From Valencia hispanica (taxonomy: Eukaryota; Chordata; Actinopteri; Cyprinodontiformes; Valenciidae), in NCBI GenBank assembly GCA_963556495.2, contig OY747713.1:614399-678398 (forward strand): a DNA stretch of 64,000 bases. The letters are read 5' to 3'. The notes under the pieces are model-generated. The model was given only the letters and a program-made list of their open reading frames with translations, was not told the DNA's origin and did not search any database. Shown here piece after piece: positions 1 through 10,673 of this stretch. Position 1 is the stretch's first letter, and the number at the start of each line of letters is the position of its first letter. Both the position numbers and the translations under genes were made by a program.

Positions 1-548
1 ATGAGAACAGATATGCCTGAAATCAAGTTCTGCAGCTTTTCATTGGGTAACAGTTCGTCTAGTTAGTCCTTCCAGCTTTGTCTCCTCTACAGTGATGCTG
101 CAAAGGTCATGTGAAGGTCACTGACCACCAGTCGGAACAAAGACTTGCTGAAGGACCTTGGAGGTCAGGACTTGGAGCTGGGGATGATGATTATCATAAT
201 CATCATTTTTATTTGAGGGCGCCTTTGTAGATGAGGTAGGATGAGATCTAAACTACGACCCGGATCCAAATCCAAGAGGCGAATCTATATATTCAGCACC
301 AAAGCTAATTACTGCTGCAGATAGAAGAAAAAACGACGTTTATCTCGACATTTTTAATGCAGTTCGTTTCTAAGGCAGCAATTCACAACAACTGTTTTCT
401 GACGGCACTTTGAAAGTCAACCAGCTGTTTACACCAGAATCAGCCCGATCCTGCAGACTGGTTCACATTCAGATGATTGACTTTCCAGCAACAAGTGGTG
501 CGACTGTAGAGAGGAACAACTTCCTTTTAGCAGCGCCAGTTTGGATCA
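1..548. other. No gene seen
   Basis: I see no convincing coding region, RNA gene or recognised repeat here. The short open frame at about 410-661 runs into an ATT-rich microsatellite and a transposon end, so I do not treat it as a gene. Confidence 0.5.
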
Positions 549-603
549 TATTATTATTATTTTTATTTTTTTTATTATTATTATTATTGTTATTTTTATT
601 ATA
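549..603. repeat. ATT-rich microsatellite
   Basis: A run of ATT/TTTA units interrupted by T tracts. It lies just outside the left end of the foldback element that starts at 622. Confidence 0.85.
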
Positions 604-621
604 TAGGCTGACAGCTTACTG

Positions 622-648
622 TGGAGGACCGTCCCTGCCAAAATTGAC
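622..648 (+). repeat. Left terminal inverted repeat of foldback element
   Basis: 27-bp left TIR. It differs from the right TIR only at its 17th and 20th bases. Confidence 0.8.
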
Positions 649-1550
649 AATAAATAAATAAAAGTGGAAAGAAAGAAATAAATGTAGAAAGAAAGAAATA
701 TATAAATAAATGTGGAAAGAAATCATTTTAAAATGTGGAAATAAATTTATATAAATGTAGAAAGGCAGAAATTTTAAAAAGGTGGAAATAATTAATTTAT
801 TTAAAAAATTTTTTTTTTAAAAATGTGGATGGGAAAAAATGTGGAAACAAATTAATAAATAAATGTTAAAATAAATAAATAAATGTAGATGGGAATAAAT
901 GTGGAAATAATTAAATAAATGTGAACTTAAATATATAAATAAATGTGGAAAGAAACAAAAAATAAATGTAGAAATAAATAATTTTAAAATGTGGAAAGAA
1001 AGAAAGAAATGTGGAAAGAAATAATTGTAAAAATGGATAATAAATAAATAATTAATAAATAATTAAATAAATGTTGAAATAAACAAATAAATGTGGGTGG
1101 GAATAAATGTGGAAATAAATAAATAAATGTTGAAATAAATAAATAAATGTGGATATAAATATATAAATAAATGTGGAAAGAAATAAATAAATGTTGAAAT
1201 AAATAAATAAATGTGGATATAAATATATAAATAAATGTGGAAAGAAATAAATAAATGTGGAAATAAATAAATAAATGTGGATATAAATATATAAATAAAT
1301 GTGGAAAGAAATAATTAAATTTGGGCATAAATATATTAATAAATGTGGAAAGAAAATACATGTGGAAATACTTACATTTGTTAATTATTCCCACATCTTT
1401 TTATTTATTTTCAATTGTATTTACTGATTTATTTATTTTCACATTTATTTATTGCTATATATATTTACAGATGTATTTTCAGTTTTATTTATTTCTCTGT
1501 TTATTTACCACTGTTTTTCTAATTTTGTTTATTTATTTCCACATTTATTT

Positions 1551-1577
1551 GTCAATTGTGTCAGGGACGGTCCTCCA
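1551..1577 (-). repeat. Right terminal inverted repeat of foldback element
   Basis: 27-bp right TIR, the reverse complement of 622-648 with two mismatches. The AT-rich interior changes orientation between about 1370 and 1388. Confidence 0.8.
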
Positions 1578-1954
1578 TACCTCACGGATGATTATTTGTT
1601 CTCTAGTGAGAGCAGGCAGAAGATATGCTAGTTTGGACAAACAATGCTGAGTGTGGAGAAAACCACAGAGAAGGTTTATGGATGGAGTGAAGGAGGACGG
1701 TGTAAACGAAGGATGGATGATCTGCAAAGGCTTCCTCCAAAGAGAGTAACCACACCCAGAGGATCTAAAACCTAAATAGTCATTTGGTCAGCAGGTTCCT
1801 TTAGCTGGAAGAGCAGAGATGAAGAATAAGATCTGGAGACGTTGCTGTTGAATTCTCACAGCTTCAGTGAAGTTCTGTTGCTCCACAGATTTGTCATGTT
1901 TGGTGACAAAAACTCAAAACCACAGACAGCGATTATTACTTTTAAAATACCACC
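1578..1954. other. No gene; possible trace of an RTE-type LINE 3' end
   Basis: No gene is supported. Around 1672-1735 one plus-strand frame reads RFMDGVKEDGV and then WMICKG. This loosely recalls the C-terminal end of RTE-type LINE proteins in fish (FMDxVKED ... MIRCGDP). The match is short and weak. Confidence 0.25.
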
Positions 1955-2030
1955 CCGATTTATTTATAGAGCACTTTCAACACAGCATTACAGCTGACCA
2001 AAATGTTTACTGAACATAAAATGATAAGGA
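1955..2030 (-). repeat. LINE-type 3'-end fragment (minus)
   Basis: The stretch reading TTTATTTATAGAGCACTTTC and then CAACACAGCATTACAGCTGA is, on the minus strand, the familiar fish LINE 3' end in which a 'GCAC-TTT-GG' motif is followed by '...GCTCTATAAATAAA'. No coding part remains. I assign it from remembered family features, without alignment. Confidence 0.5.
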
Positions 2031-3391
2031 AGGACGACGTTGGTGGTGGAATACGGCTGATCTAGAGAAAACAGGGAGACGTTTAGTATTGTACTTTCTG
2101 ACTGGGTCTTGTTTGAATAGTACGGATGTGTGGGAGAGGAATGTCTTACTGTGAGACTGGATGTCGAGTTGTTTGGTGGAGGTAGGCAGGAAGCAGTGGT
2201 GGCTGAATCCAGGGTCTCCTTACAGATGGTGTTGTGGCGTTGGAGGAGAGGGAGTTATTGTGTCAGGGTGTCCAGGGAGGAACGGCGTGGAGGCTGACCA
2301 GAGAGGACCAGGAAGAGGACTGAGATGGGAGAGTTTCAGCGAAGGATCCAGGATGTGGAAGGAGGAAGCAGCCAGGAACAGAACCTGAGAGGAGAACAGG
2401 GAAGGTAAGTCTTCTAGTCAAGACATAAGCGAGCGAGAACCACCCAGTCTCTGGGAACTGTTCCTCCTGTAAGCAGTAGAGCTGATGAGGTTAATCGAGC
2501 ACACCTGGTGCAGCTCCTGCCAGTCACACCTTGCAGAAAGGTAAGGAGACACAGACACCTCCTTGCATCCATCACACAACCACTGAATCATCTCAAGATG
2601 TTACTGGAACTTTCCAGACTCACGCTGAGATCAAGAAACCTGAACAAACCTCACTACGTTGGTTTTAGGTGAAGTTTGTCTGATAATGTGAAGCTTCATC
2701 ATCATGTTTCCTCCAAACTAAAAAGGTTCTGTTCAGGTTTTTTACTAAATTATTTGGACGCTCCTTTGACAAAGTGACAGACAGTGTAGAGATGTGCCCA
2801 CTTATGCAACCAGGTTGTTGTAAAGAAGAATTGTCACATTATATGTGGAAAAAGTTCATGACTGATTGTTTATGGCCTCGTTTCAACAGGTGCAGACTTG
2901 TTGTAACTGCTGCAGAGTAACTGGGTTCACATAGAGCGATGTGATGATGGTGCACTGCTACTTTACAATTAACACCATTCCTGTCTGATGAGGTGTGCGG
3001 CTCTCCGCTGACTAGCTGGGGTTAGGGTTGCGTCATTGCAGCAGTTTACGACCGAGCGGTGTGGGGGGGGGTCTCTGTCAACTTCGGTTGACTCATTTTC
3101 CCATAATGATTATAGATGCAACAACTGGCAGAACTCCAAAGTTCTCAGAAGCTGCACTGAAGTCGCTTCGGTACCATTCCTGTCTTCCTACATCAAGATT
3201 TATTGTTTATATGATGAAGTACATTCGGTGAAAGCCTTAAATCTCAATAACTGACAGGATCACATGTTAAAATAAATGTACATCAGGTTTTATGGCATTT
3301 GTGGTTCAGTTAGCAGATGATGAACCTGATTTACACATGAACCTTTAATCTGTCTCCAGCAGTGGTTGTAACTCGCAGATCTGCAGGTAAA
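2031..3391. other. No gene recognised
   Basis: Mixed-composition sequence with only short open frames of fewer than 80 codons in both orientations. A G9 tract lies near 3062. Nothing resembles a known protein, RNA gene or mobile-element terminus. Small non-coding exons cannot be excluded. Confidence 0.45.
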
Positions 3392-4340
3392 TGTTTAAAG
3401 TCAAGCTTATTGGCAAATAACATTTTAGCAACGAGGCAGTTCAAGGTGCTTTACAAGATAAAAAGCCAATAAATAAGTTATCTCGTTGGGCTCAGCCTGA
3501 AAAAGCAAAAAGGAAGTCAATTCCACATGCACCCCCACAGGTTGAGAGCATGAACACATTTCATACATATGACATCAAGCATTTATCAGAGGAGCCGTCT
3601 GCACCGGCAGCAGCAGATCAACAGCAGCAGCCGAGGCACCGACCCAGAGCGCCCAGAGGAGGGGAGGCTGAGACTCCCACCTCCACCCAAACTCCACCGG
3701 GAGAGAAGCTACAGCCGAGGCAGAGGAAGGGCTCCCATGGAGGAAACACTGGAAGGAAGATTAAAGTAACAGGTTAAGATATAAAATAAAGAGTAGATAA
3801 ACATGAGAGTAAATAGTAAAACTGATCAAATTTAGAATTATTCACTGCCAAAATATAATCCTGTAAAACATTCAGAGCAATTAAACAGATATAAATAACT
3901 AATAATCAGTTAAAAGCTAAGCTAAAAAGGTGAGTCTTGATCCTGCTCTTAAAAACATGAACGTTCTCTGAGGTTCTCCAGCAGCCTGTTCCAGAGGTGA
4001 GGAACATAATAACAGAAAGACGCCTCGCCATGAGTGTTTGTCCGACTTTAGGGATGACAAGGAGACAGAGGAGCGCAGAGACCGCCAAGGTTCATATGGT
4101 AAAAGCTGTTCAGAGAGATAAGAAGGTCCAAGACCATTAAGACACTTAAAAACCATTAAAAGAACCTTGAAATAGAACCTAGAACGTACAGGGAGCCAAT
4201 GCAGTGATTCTAAGACAGGTGTAATGTGTTCCCTCCTCCTGGTCTTCATCAGGACACGTGCTGCTGGATTTAGTAGAAGTTGTAAACCTGAGATATTATT
4301 TTAGGGAAGACCAGAAAGCAGGACATTACAGTAATCAGTT
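3392..4340 (-). mobile_element. L2-like LINE, 5'-truncated 3' end (RT C-terminal tail)
   Basis: Read on the minus strand, about 4335 to 3905 encodes the end of an L2/CR1-group LINE reverse-transcriptase ORF. In order it shows DYCNVLLSGLP, then LMKTRRREHITPVLESLHWL, then a PYEP-RSLRSS block, and finally VFKSRIKTHLFSLAFN before a stop. At least one frameshift splits the C-terminal part. The 3' UTR continues to about 3392 and ends in the typical minus-strand sequence around 'CTTGAACTGCCTCGTTGC'. A Q/P-rich stretch at about 3590-3770 inside the UTR is not recognised and may be an insertion. The catalytic RT motifs lie upstream of the truncation and are absent, so the copy is dead. Confidence 0.8.
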
Positions 4341-4989
4341 CTCATAGGCGCCTGGTTGGGTGTCTTGGTAGAGGTTTTCCTCAGCGAATGAGAACTTCAC
4401 GTCTTTGCAGCTCTGAATCACATTAGGGAAGGTTCTGGCTGTTTGCTTTGTTCAACAGTTTAGATTCCTAGACGTGTTGGGCGTCTCTGGATGGTGACCA
4501 AGAAGGGGCGGCATTTAGGGAATCGCTAGTGGTCCTGGTGGACTCCAGTGTGGGCAGCCATGGTGAAGTGTGATTGGGAGGGGGTGTCTATGTCAGGGAG
4601 TGCGGTGTGGTGCATGGACCCAAACGCAGAAGCTGTGGAAAGGTGCAAGGATGTTTATTGGAGTGCAGCTGGAGGAGGAGGTGATGATGACGACAGCGGC
4701 AGGAACGGAGACGAGCAGGACAGGATACAGCAGTTGGATGTTTGGGGTGTAGCTGGTTAAAAGCTTCTTCCTATAATATTTGGTATTTGGACCTTTTAGC
4801 TACAGAAACCAAAGTTCTCCAGAATAAAGGGACAAAATACAGCCTGAAGTTCATCAGACTCCATCCTATTGATGTTTGTTTTTCTCTCCATCGAAGATAT
4901 ACCTGGTCTGGTATCCTGCTTGGCTGCAATGCCCTGTTGGACGGGGGGCATCGACTGGGATGATCCTCCCAGTAACTGAACATCCACTG
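4341..4989. other. No gene; possible dispersed-repeat debris
   Basis: No coding region is supported. The sequence near 4610-4660 (GGACCCAAACGCAGAAGCTG followed by TTTATTGG) resembles a motif I recall from dispersed repeats in fish genomes, but I cannot name the family. Short overlapping open frames on both strands are not credible genes. Confidence 0.35.
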
Positions 4990-5145
4990 TGTCCTGTTAT
5001 CAACTTTTTACTTGGTTCTGGTTCTGGTTCTGCTGGAGGTTTCTACCTGTTACCTCAACCTCGCCCAATCAACTCCTAACTCTTTTCATCTTAATGGAAA
5101 GTTTAAAGTAATTACTGAGAGTCGAGGAGCAGAGATAGTTCAGTA
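4990..5145 (+). repeat. Dispersed repeat pieces (LINE 3'UTR-like and a second family)
   Basis: About 5009-5060 contains GGTTCTGCTGGAGGTTTCTA, the start of a LINE 3' UTR seen again at 5517. About 5065-5145 (CTTTTCATCTTAATGGAAAG, then GAGTCGAGGAGCAGAG and TTCAGTAGCAACT) recurs in the same orientation at 56116-56195. The two pieces are therefore dispersed repeat copies. Confidence 0.6.
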
Positions 5146-5263
5146 GCAACTTCACAAACAGGTTGGTCAGAACCAGCAACTTTCAGGCTGGCAGAACGAG
5201 ATGTTCTCATCTCCTGTCAGTAGAACGGAGTCTTTGTTGTTCCATCCCCCTCAGGACATCAGC

Positions 5264-5432
5264 ACCAACACCTCATACCAGCTGTCAGGCACGGTGGAGG
5301 AGGGGTGATGGATCAAACCCTGCAGTCACCATGAACTCCTCTGAACACTGATGGTTCGCTAAATGTGGATCCAATAGCAGAAGCTTGGTCCAAACCCAAC
5401 AGAACTATGACCCTAAACACAGCAGCAGAATG
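5264..5432 (+). mobile_element. Tc1-like transposase relic
   Basis: Recognisable pieces of a fish Tc1-type transposase occur in order on the plus strand: CAGGCACGGTGGAGGAGGGG (coding for a KHGGGG-type motif), CACCATGAACTCCTCTGAAC (MNSS), GCAGAAGCTTGGTCC (QKLG-type), and ATGACCCTAAACACAGCAGC (NDPKHTA, around the second catalytic Asp). Stops and frameshifts separate them and most of the gene is missing. A second piece carrying the KHGGGG motif lies at 56034. Confidence 0.65.
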
Positions 5433-5434
5433 GA

Positions 5435-5735
5435 TCTCCTGGGTGGGATGAGAAAACATCTGTTGGACATTTTGGACCCAGACGGTCGTGGCAGATGGCC
5501 GCTCCTACTGAGCCTGGTTCTGGTTCTGTTGGAGGTTTCTTCCTGTTAAAGGGGAGTTTTTCCTCTCCACTGTCGCTACATGCTTGCTCAGTATGAGGGA
5601 TTGCTGAAGGATTGCTGAGGTTGGAGTCTGAATCAACGGGACCCAACCTCAAGTCAACGACTCGATGCAATCTGCTGGGATTCCTTAGATAGAAAACTTT
5701 AAACTGATTGGATGATTGACTTGAATTGATCAGCG
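5435..5735 (+). repeat. LINE 3'-UTR fragment (fish dispersed repeat)
   Basis: The segment contains GCAGATGGCCGCTCCTACTG, GGAGGTTTCTTCCTGTTAAA, GGGGAGTTTTTCCTCTCCAC, CTTGCTCAGTATGAGGGATT and CTGGGATTCCTTAGATAGAA. This is a very common teleost repeat that forms the 3' UTR of L2-like LINEs. The part from 5625 to 5730 recurs almost identically at 8888-8990. It encodes nothing. Confidence 0.7.
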
Positions 5736-5880
5736 GCTGGTAGTTCCTGACCAACGTGGCAAAGACAGGAGAACCCGCTCCTTGTTCTGGTCCAAAGATC
5801 AGTGACTTCACATCTCTGGATGACCGACCCAGATCTGCACACACAACAGCCTCTTTGCCTCCTGCAAGAAAAGGATAAAA
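5736..5880 (-). other. Exon-like open segment, unrecognised
   Basis: On the minus strand a pyrimidine-rich tract ending TTCTTGCAG (about 5859-5867) looks like a splice acceptor. Just downstream an open frame reads [20 protein letters not shown] and then LIFGPEQGAGSPVFATLV before running into the LINE 3'-UTR fragment at about 5735. I do not recognise this peptide. It could be a truncated host exon or chance; no splice donor can be assigned before the repeat. Confidence 0.25.
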
Positions 5881-5932
5881 ACAAAACTTTCTAGGCACAA
5901 TAAGAAAAAAAGTTTAATCAAATATATACAGA

Positions 5933-6363
<431 letters not shown>

Positions 6364-6429
6364 GGTTACAGTTGAGACATGTCTTTCCTGGAGCGCTTAC
6401 TTCCACTGTGTGACCCTGATCTAGTTTAT

Positions 6430-6516
6430 GCTTGTTATGTAAGTCAGTTTGAAGAATCTGCTAAATAACTAAATGTAAATTGGTGCTATATAAACTGAAT
6501 TAAAATGAATTTGTTT
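6430..6516 (+). repeat. LINE 3' tail relic
   Basis: It ends in TTGGTGCTATATAAACTGAA, followed by TTAAAATGAATTTG. This is the terminal motif of the same 3' UTR family found at 5435-5735 and 8885-9062. It may be the displaced tail of the 5435 fragment, separated from it by the TA microsatellite. Confidence 0.6.
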
Positions 6517-7195
6517 GACCCAAATGATCACGTTTTATTCAGTGGGTCAGAGAGGGAAAAATGACCATGTTGCATTTGAAACTTCATGTTGCAATGAACC
6601 TAATCAGTGAGTTCAACGACACCAAGGATGCAGATTATGCAGCAAAAAGTAACAGAAACGGCCTGATAGAGTCTGGAGGAATGTCTCTCCTGGTTCAGAG
6701 AGGTTCCATCTGCAATGCTGTGGAAAAAGATCTGCTGTTTCTTTCTCTTCATTAATGCATTCTTCATTTAAAAAGTGCTTTTTGTTTTTACTCAGGTTAT
6801 CTCGTCAGATATCAAAATGTTTTTGATGATTTCACATCAAAATGTGTCAGAAAAGCAGAAAACGGTTTAAATCTGAGCAGATTTCTTGAGCCGTCTTTCA
6901 TTAGCTGCTTACTGGAGGACGACTTCTTCCCGAGGACCCGCTCATTGTTCTGGTCCAGCAGGAGATTGCTCTGCTCTTCCTGGTCTGCCTGAAGCCAAGG
7001 CAGGAATGTTTTTAATCAGCGGGTTTTCATTGTTGGGTCGGTGCCGGCACCGCGCCCCAAATGCTTTTCTCTGGAAGCGTTATATGTGACAAAACGCTGA
7101 TATGATACGCAGCATTCTCTCCTCTTCTGGAGAATCTGTCATTTATAATGAAGACGTGTAAAAACAAGCTCAGAAAACTGTCGACATTCCACACC
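6517..7195. other. No gene recognised
   Basis: Only short open frames, with no recognisable protein. The segment precedes the L2-like fragment that begins near 7196. Confidence 0.45.
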
Positions 7196-8135
7196 GGAGG
7201 CTCATTGGTGTCTGTCACATCCCCCACGTCATCACTCATCACATTAACTGCTTGCCTGGAGGAGACAAGGGCATGGATGACTGACAACTTCCTCCAGTTA
7301 AATAGCTCCAAAACAGAAGTTCTCCTTATTGGACCCCACATCAACTCCGGTCCTCCCCCTGACTGTTTACTCATTTGCTGGCCATGATATCCCTCTCACA
7401 CCCTCTGTAACAAACCTGGGGGCTCGATTTGACCCCTACTTATTATTTAACTCTCACATTCAACACATCTGTAAGACTGCATTCTGTCACCTCCGGAACA
7501 TTTCCAAACTCCGCCCCTCCCTCCACCTTTCCGATGCAGAGAAGCTGGTTCATGCCTTCGTCTCCTCCAGGCTCGACTACTGTAATCATCCTCATCGGGA
7601 TCCCTGGCGATAGCCTGCAGAGGCTGCAGTACATTCAGAACTGCGCTGCCAGGGTCCTGATGAGGGCGCGCATATCGGAACACATCACACCCATCCTCCA
7701 TAAACTTCACTGGCTCCCTGTTAGGTTCAGGGTCGAGTATAAGATCTGCCTCCTGACCTATCAGTGTGTCTACAGCAGGGCACCAGTGTACCTCAAAGAA
7801 CTCATCAATATCCACAATCCAACCCGACATCTCCGCTCCTCTGACAGGCACCAACTCCAGGTCCCCAACACCAAACTCCGCACCATGGGAGATGGGCCTT
7901 CAGGGCGGCTGCGCCTCCACTATGGAACGCCCTCCCTAACCACCAGAGGGCGCCACAGTCTATTGATGTTTTTCAAAGTAAATTAAAGACCCATTTATTT
8001 TGTATCGCTTTTCCTTAAAAGTCTCATTTATGCATTTTAATTGTTTTATGTCTTTTTAATCTGTTGTGCCTGTAGCACTTTGAGGCGTGTTTTCATGTGT
8101 AAAGTGCAATAGAACTAAAATGTATAAAAATGTAT
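7196..8135 (+). mobile_element. L2-like LINE, 5'-truncated, frameshifted
   Basis: The plus strand encodes the post-catalytic half of an L2-like reverse-transcriptase ORF across several frames. The blocks in order are TRAWMTDNFLQLNSSKTEVL, then HDIPLTPSVTNLGARFDP, then LSDAEKLVHAFVSSRLDYCN, then LQRLQYIQNCAARVLMRAR and HITPILHKLHWLPVRFRVEY. Frame changes near 7330 and 7585 and a degraded C-terminus after about 7900 show it is inactive. The 3' UTR ends near 8135 with a 'TGTAGCACTTTGAGGCGTG' motif and an A/T-rich tail. The YxDD catalytic region lies upstream of the truncation. It is a different subfamily from the copy at 9593. Confidence 0.85.
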
Positions 8136-8884
8136 TGTCATCAGCTGAAAGAACAGATGTTAAACTGTCCAGCTCTCCTGTCTCCACGCTGACGGGTCAA
8201 CATGTCGGGTCAGGAGGCCTGAAGCTGTTTACTCTGCTAAAACTCTCCAGCTACTAAATGTTGAAGTAATCCAGAGATTCAGAGCAACATGTGGTTCCTT
8301 CTGCATTCCAGCTGCACCTCTCCGCCCCCCGGCGGTGTTATCTCAGACACTCCCAGCCTTTCTCCTGTCAGCCATCTGGGAGACATTTGGTCCTTCTGGT
8401 TCATGATGTTCTGTGATGCAGCAGCAGGCGGATCAAACATCATCCAGCCAGAATCACAAACGCTGAGATCGGTTCATGTTCACAAATACAACACTGAATA
8501 AAATCCATCCAAAATGTCCTTTTAATCAATGACTCACATTCTCAGAGATAATATTGATCATTTCTGAACTTTTTGGGTCTCATTTTATTTTACACATCTG
8601 TATTTGATCAGATTAGAAAATAATAAACTTAAATATTTGTTAGAGCGTCTTCCTCCTCTAACCTCAGCTGTGCTGTGATGGGAACTTCCTGTGAAACCTG
8701 GAGGAGCTTCAGGGCGTTTCTGTTAGCTGCTCATCATCATCATCATCATCATCATCATCCCAGAGGAAACCTGCTCACATCAGGTAATAACAGGCAGCCT
8801 CTGCACACATGAGGACATGAAATCATGTTGAGATGGGAAACCATCTTTCCTTGCAGCATGTTTTATTGTGTTTCTTTTATTTGG
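8136..8884. other. No gene recognised
   Basis: No coding or RNA gene is supported. The only distinctive item is the short TCA microsatellite at 8731-8759. Confidence 0.45.
8731..8759. repeat. (TCA)n microsatellite
   Basis: About ten perfect TCA/ATC trinucleotide units. Confidence 0.95.
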
Positions 8885-9062
8885 CGTCTGCATCAACGGG
8901 ACGCGACCTCAAGTCAACGACTCGATGTAATCTGCTGGGATTCCTTAGATAGAAAACTTTAAACTGGTTGGATGATTGAACTGAAATGACTTTTCTTATA
9001 GAGTGCTTTAAGATGACATCTTATGAATTGGTGTTATGTAAATAAACTGATCTGAATTTGTT
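8885..9062 (+). repeat. LINE 3'-UTR and tail fragment
   Basis: CCTCAAGTCAACGACTCGAT and CTGGGATTCCTTAGATAGAA match the copy at 5645-5700. Here the sequence continues to the terminal GTGTTATGTAAATAAACTGA. This is a more complete 3' end than the 5435 copy. Confidence 0.7.
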
Positions 9063-9294
9063 TAGCGCTTTTTCAGACAGAGGACCACAAAACTCCACAC
9101 TATTCAGTCATTCACGCGCTGATGGTGGTAAAGAGTCACACTGACACAGGCGCCATCCGGTCCTCTGACCACCAGCAGGCAACGGGGCGAAGTACCCAAG
9201 GACACAACGACCAAGATGGACGGGGCGGGGATTCAAACCGCCAACCCACTGAATACAGGACAAATCCCTACCACCTGATCCACAGTCGCCCCAG
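9063..9294. repeat. Common teleost interspersed repeat
   Basis: The order 'AGCGCTTTTTC ... CATTCACGCGC ... CCCAAGGACACAACG ... GGGGATTCAAACCGCCAACC ... CTACCACCTGATCCACAGTC-GCCCC' is that of a very common fish interspersed repeat (typically CCCAAGGACACTT ... GGGATTCGAACC ... CTGAGCCACNGCCGCCCC). I recognise the pattern but cannot assign a class. The GATTCAAACC motif resembles a tRNA B box, which would suit a SINE origin, but no A box was established. Confidence 0.6.
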
Positions 9295-9592
9295 TGGACT
9301 CTGTCTGTATAGTGACCCATGAAGGGAGTTTCTGCTGATGGATTCTTGTCTTGTCTGATCAGAGGAGAGAGTTTTTTTCCTCCCAGCCTGTAAACATTGT
9401 GCAGCAGAGCATGAAGCAGAAACAACCTCACCCACCTTCACACCCGGCCCTCCCTTTCAGCTCAGACACACACCTGTAATTCTAGGATTATATTTCAGCA
9501 CCACTGTGACGTTATCTTGGTGACCCGATCAGACCCAGACACAGGGAAGCATTTCAGCTGCTCAGAGCGGTTATTCCTGTTGGTGGAGATGT
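9295..9592. other. No gene recognised
   Basis: Spacer between the interspersed repeat and the L2-like reverse transcriptase. No features are supported. Confidence 0.4.
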
Positions 9593-10673
9593 TTGTGGAA
9601 GCTGAAGATGAATCTGATGAGAGATCAACCATCATCTCTACCACAGGAATTTAAAATAGCTGTAATTAAACCTTTACTCAAGAAACCTTCCCTTGATCAA
9701 GATGACTTAGTGAATTACAGACCTATATCTAACCTTCCTTTCTTATCCAAAGTCCTTGAGAAAATAGTTGCTAATCAAGTCTGTGAACATCTAAACAGTA
9801 ACGAGCTGTTTGAAGAGTTTCAGTCAGGTTTTAGAGCTCATCATAGCACTGAAACAGCACTGGTGAAGGTTACTAATGATATTCTCATGGCCTCAGATAA
9901 TGGACTTGTGTCTGTTCTGGTTTTGTTAGATCTCAGTGCTGCTTTTGACACAGTCGATCATAATATTCTCTTAGAAAGGCTTGAACATGTTGCAGGGATC
10001 AAAGGAACAGCACTAGGCTGGTTTAAATCAGATTTGTCTGATAGATTCCAGTTTGTTCATCTAAATGATAAATCTTCTTCATTCTCAAGGGTTACTTGTG
10101 GAGTTCCACAGGGTTCTGTGCTTGGACCAATTCTGTTCACCATATATATGCTCCCAATTGGTAGAATCATTAGACAGCATGGGATAAATTTCCACAGCTA
10201 TGCCGATGATACACAACTATATTTATCCATAAATCCTGATGGACCCAGTCAGTTAGGTAGATTACAGGCATGTCTGGAAGACATAAAAACATGGATGACT
10301 CTAAACTTTTTGCTTTTAAATTCTGACAAAACAGAAGTTTCTGTCTTTGGACCAGAAGTTCTTAAACAGAAACTGATTAGTCAATCACTTCATCTGGATG
10401 GCATTAAATTGGCCCCCAGTAATAACGTAAAGAACCTCGGCGTTATTTTTGACCGAGACTTGACATTTAAATCCCATATTAAACAGGCTTCTAGGATTTC
10501 TTTCTTTCACCTCCGGAATATTGCTAAAATTAGAAACATCCTGTCCAGGAGTGATGCTGAGAAACTAGTCCATGCATTTGTTACCTCAAGGCTGGACTAC
10601 TGTAATTCTTTACTATCAGGAAGTCCACAAAATGCCATTAAAAGCCTTCAGTTGATCCAAAATGCGGCATCTT
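9593..10673 (+). pseudogene. L2-like LINE reverse transcriptase, truncated at both ends
   Basis: This open frame of about 360 LINE-derived codons is the most complete retrotransposon protein in the window. From residue 22 it reads as an L2/CR1-group reverse transcriptase: the KPLLKKP and NYRPISNLPFLSKVLEKI blocks (about 27-58), LDLSAAFDTVDH (112-123, containing the first catalytic Asp), GVPQGSVLGP (170-179), YADD (203-206, the catalytic pair), then the thumb and LVHAFVTSRLDYCNSLLSG. The endonuclease domain is missing upstream. Downstream, the frame breaks off at IQNAAS (about 10673) into the reverse complement of a Tc1 transposase, so the last roughly 120 residues and the 3' UTR are lost. The catalytic motifs are intact, yet the copy cannot be functional. 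The first 20 or so codons are probably flanking sequence. Confidence 0.88.

Larger units (their letters stand above)
622..1577. mobile_element. Foldback MITE-like element with terminal inverted repeats
   Basis: The first 27 bases (622-648, beginning TGGAGGACCGTCCCTG) match the reverse complement of the last 27 (1551-1577) at 25 of 27 positions. The interior is a degenerate AT-rich array of AAATAAATGTGGAAA-type units. It reads in one orientation from about 655 to 1370 and in the opposite orientation from about 1388 to 1550, so the whole element can fold back on itself. No transposase is encoded. No clear target-site duplication is visible next to the ends, so the superfamily is undetermined. 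Non-autonomous DNA transposon is the best description. Confidence 0.75.

Noticed and set aside
984..1394. Open frame rich in Phe/Tyr/Ile on the minus strand
   Set aside because: It is the translation of the AT-rich minisatellite arm of the foldback element.
3550..3777. 75-codon Q/P-rich open frame
   Set aside because: It lies within the 3' region of an antisense L2-like copy, is low in complexity and has no recognised domain.
5413..5898. 161-codon minus-strand open frame
   Set aside because: Most of it is the antisense of a LINE 3' UTR. Only the 5736-5880 part is kept, as a weak exon candidate.
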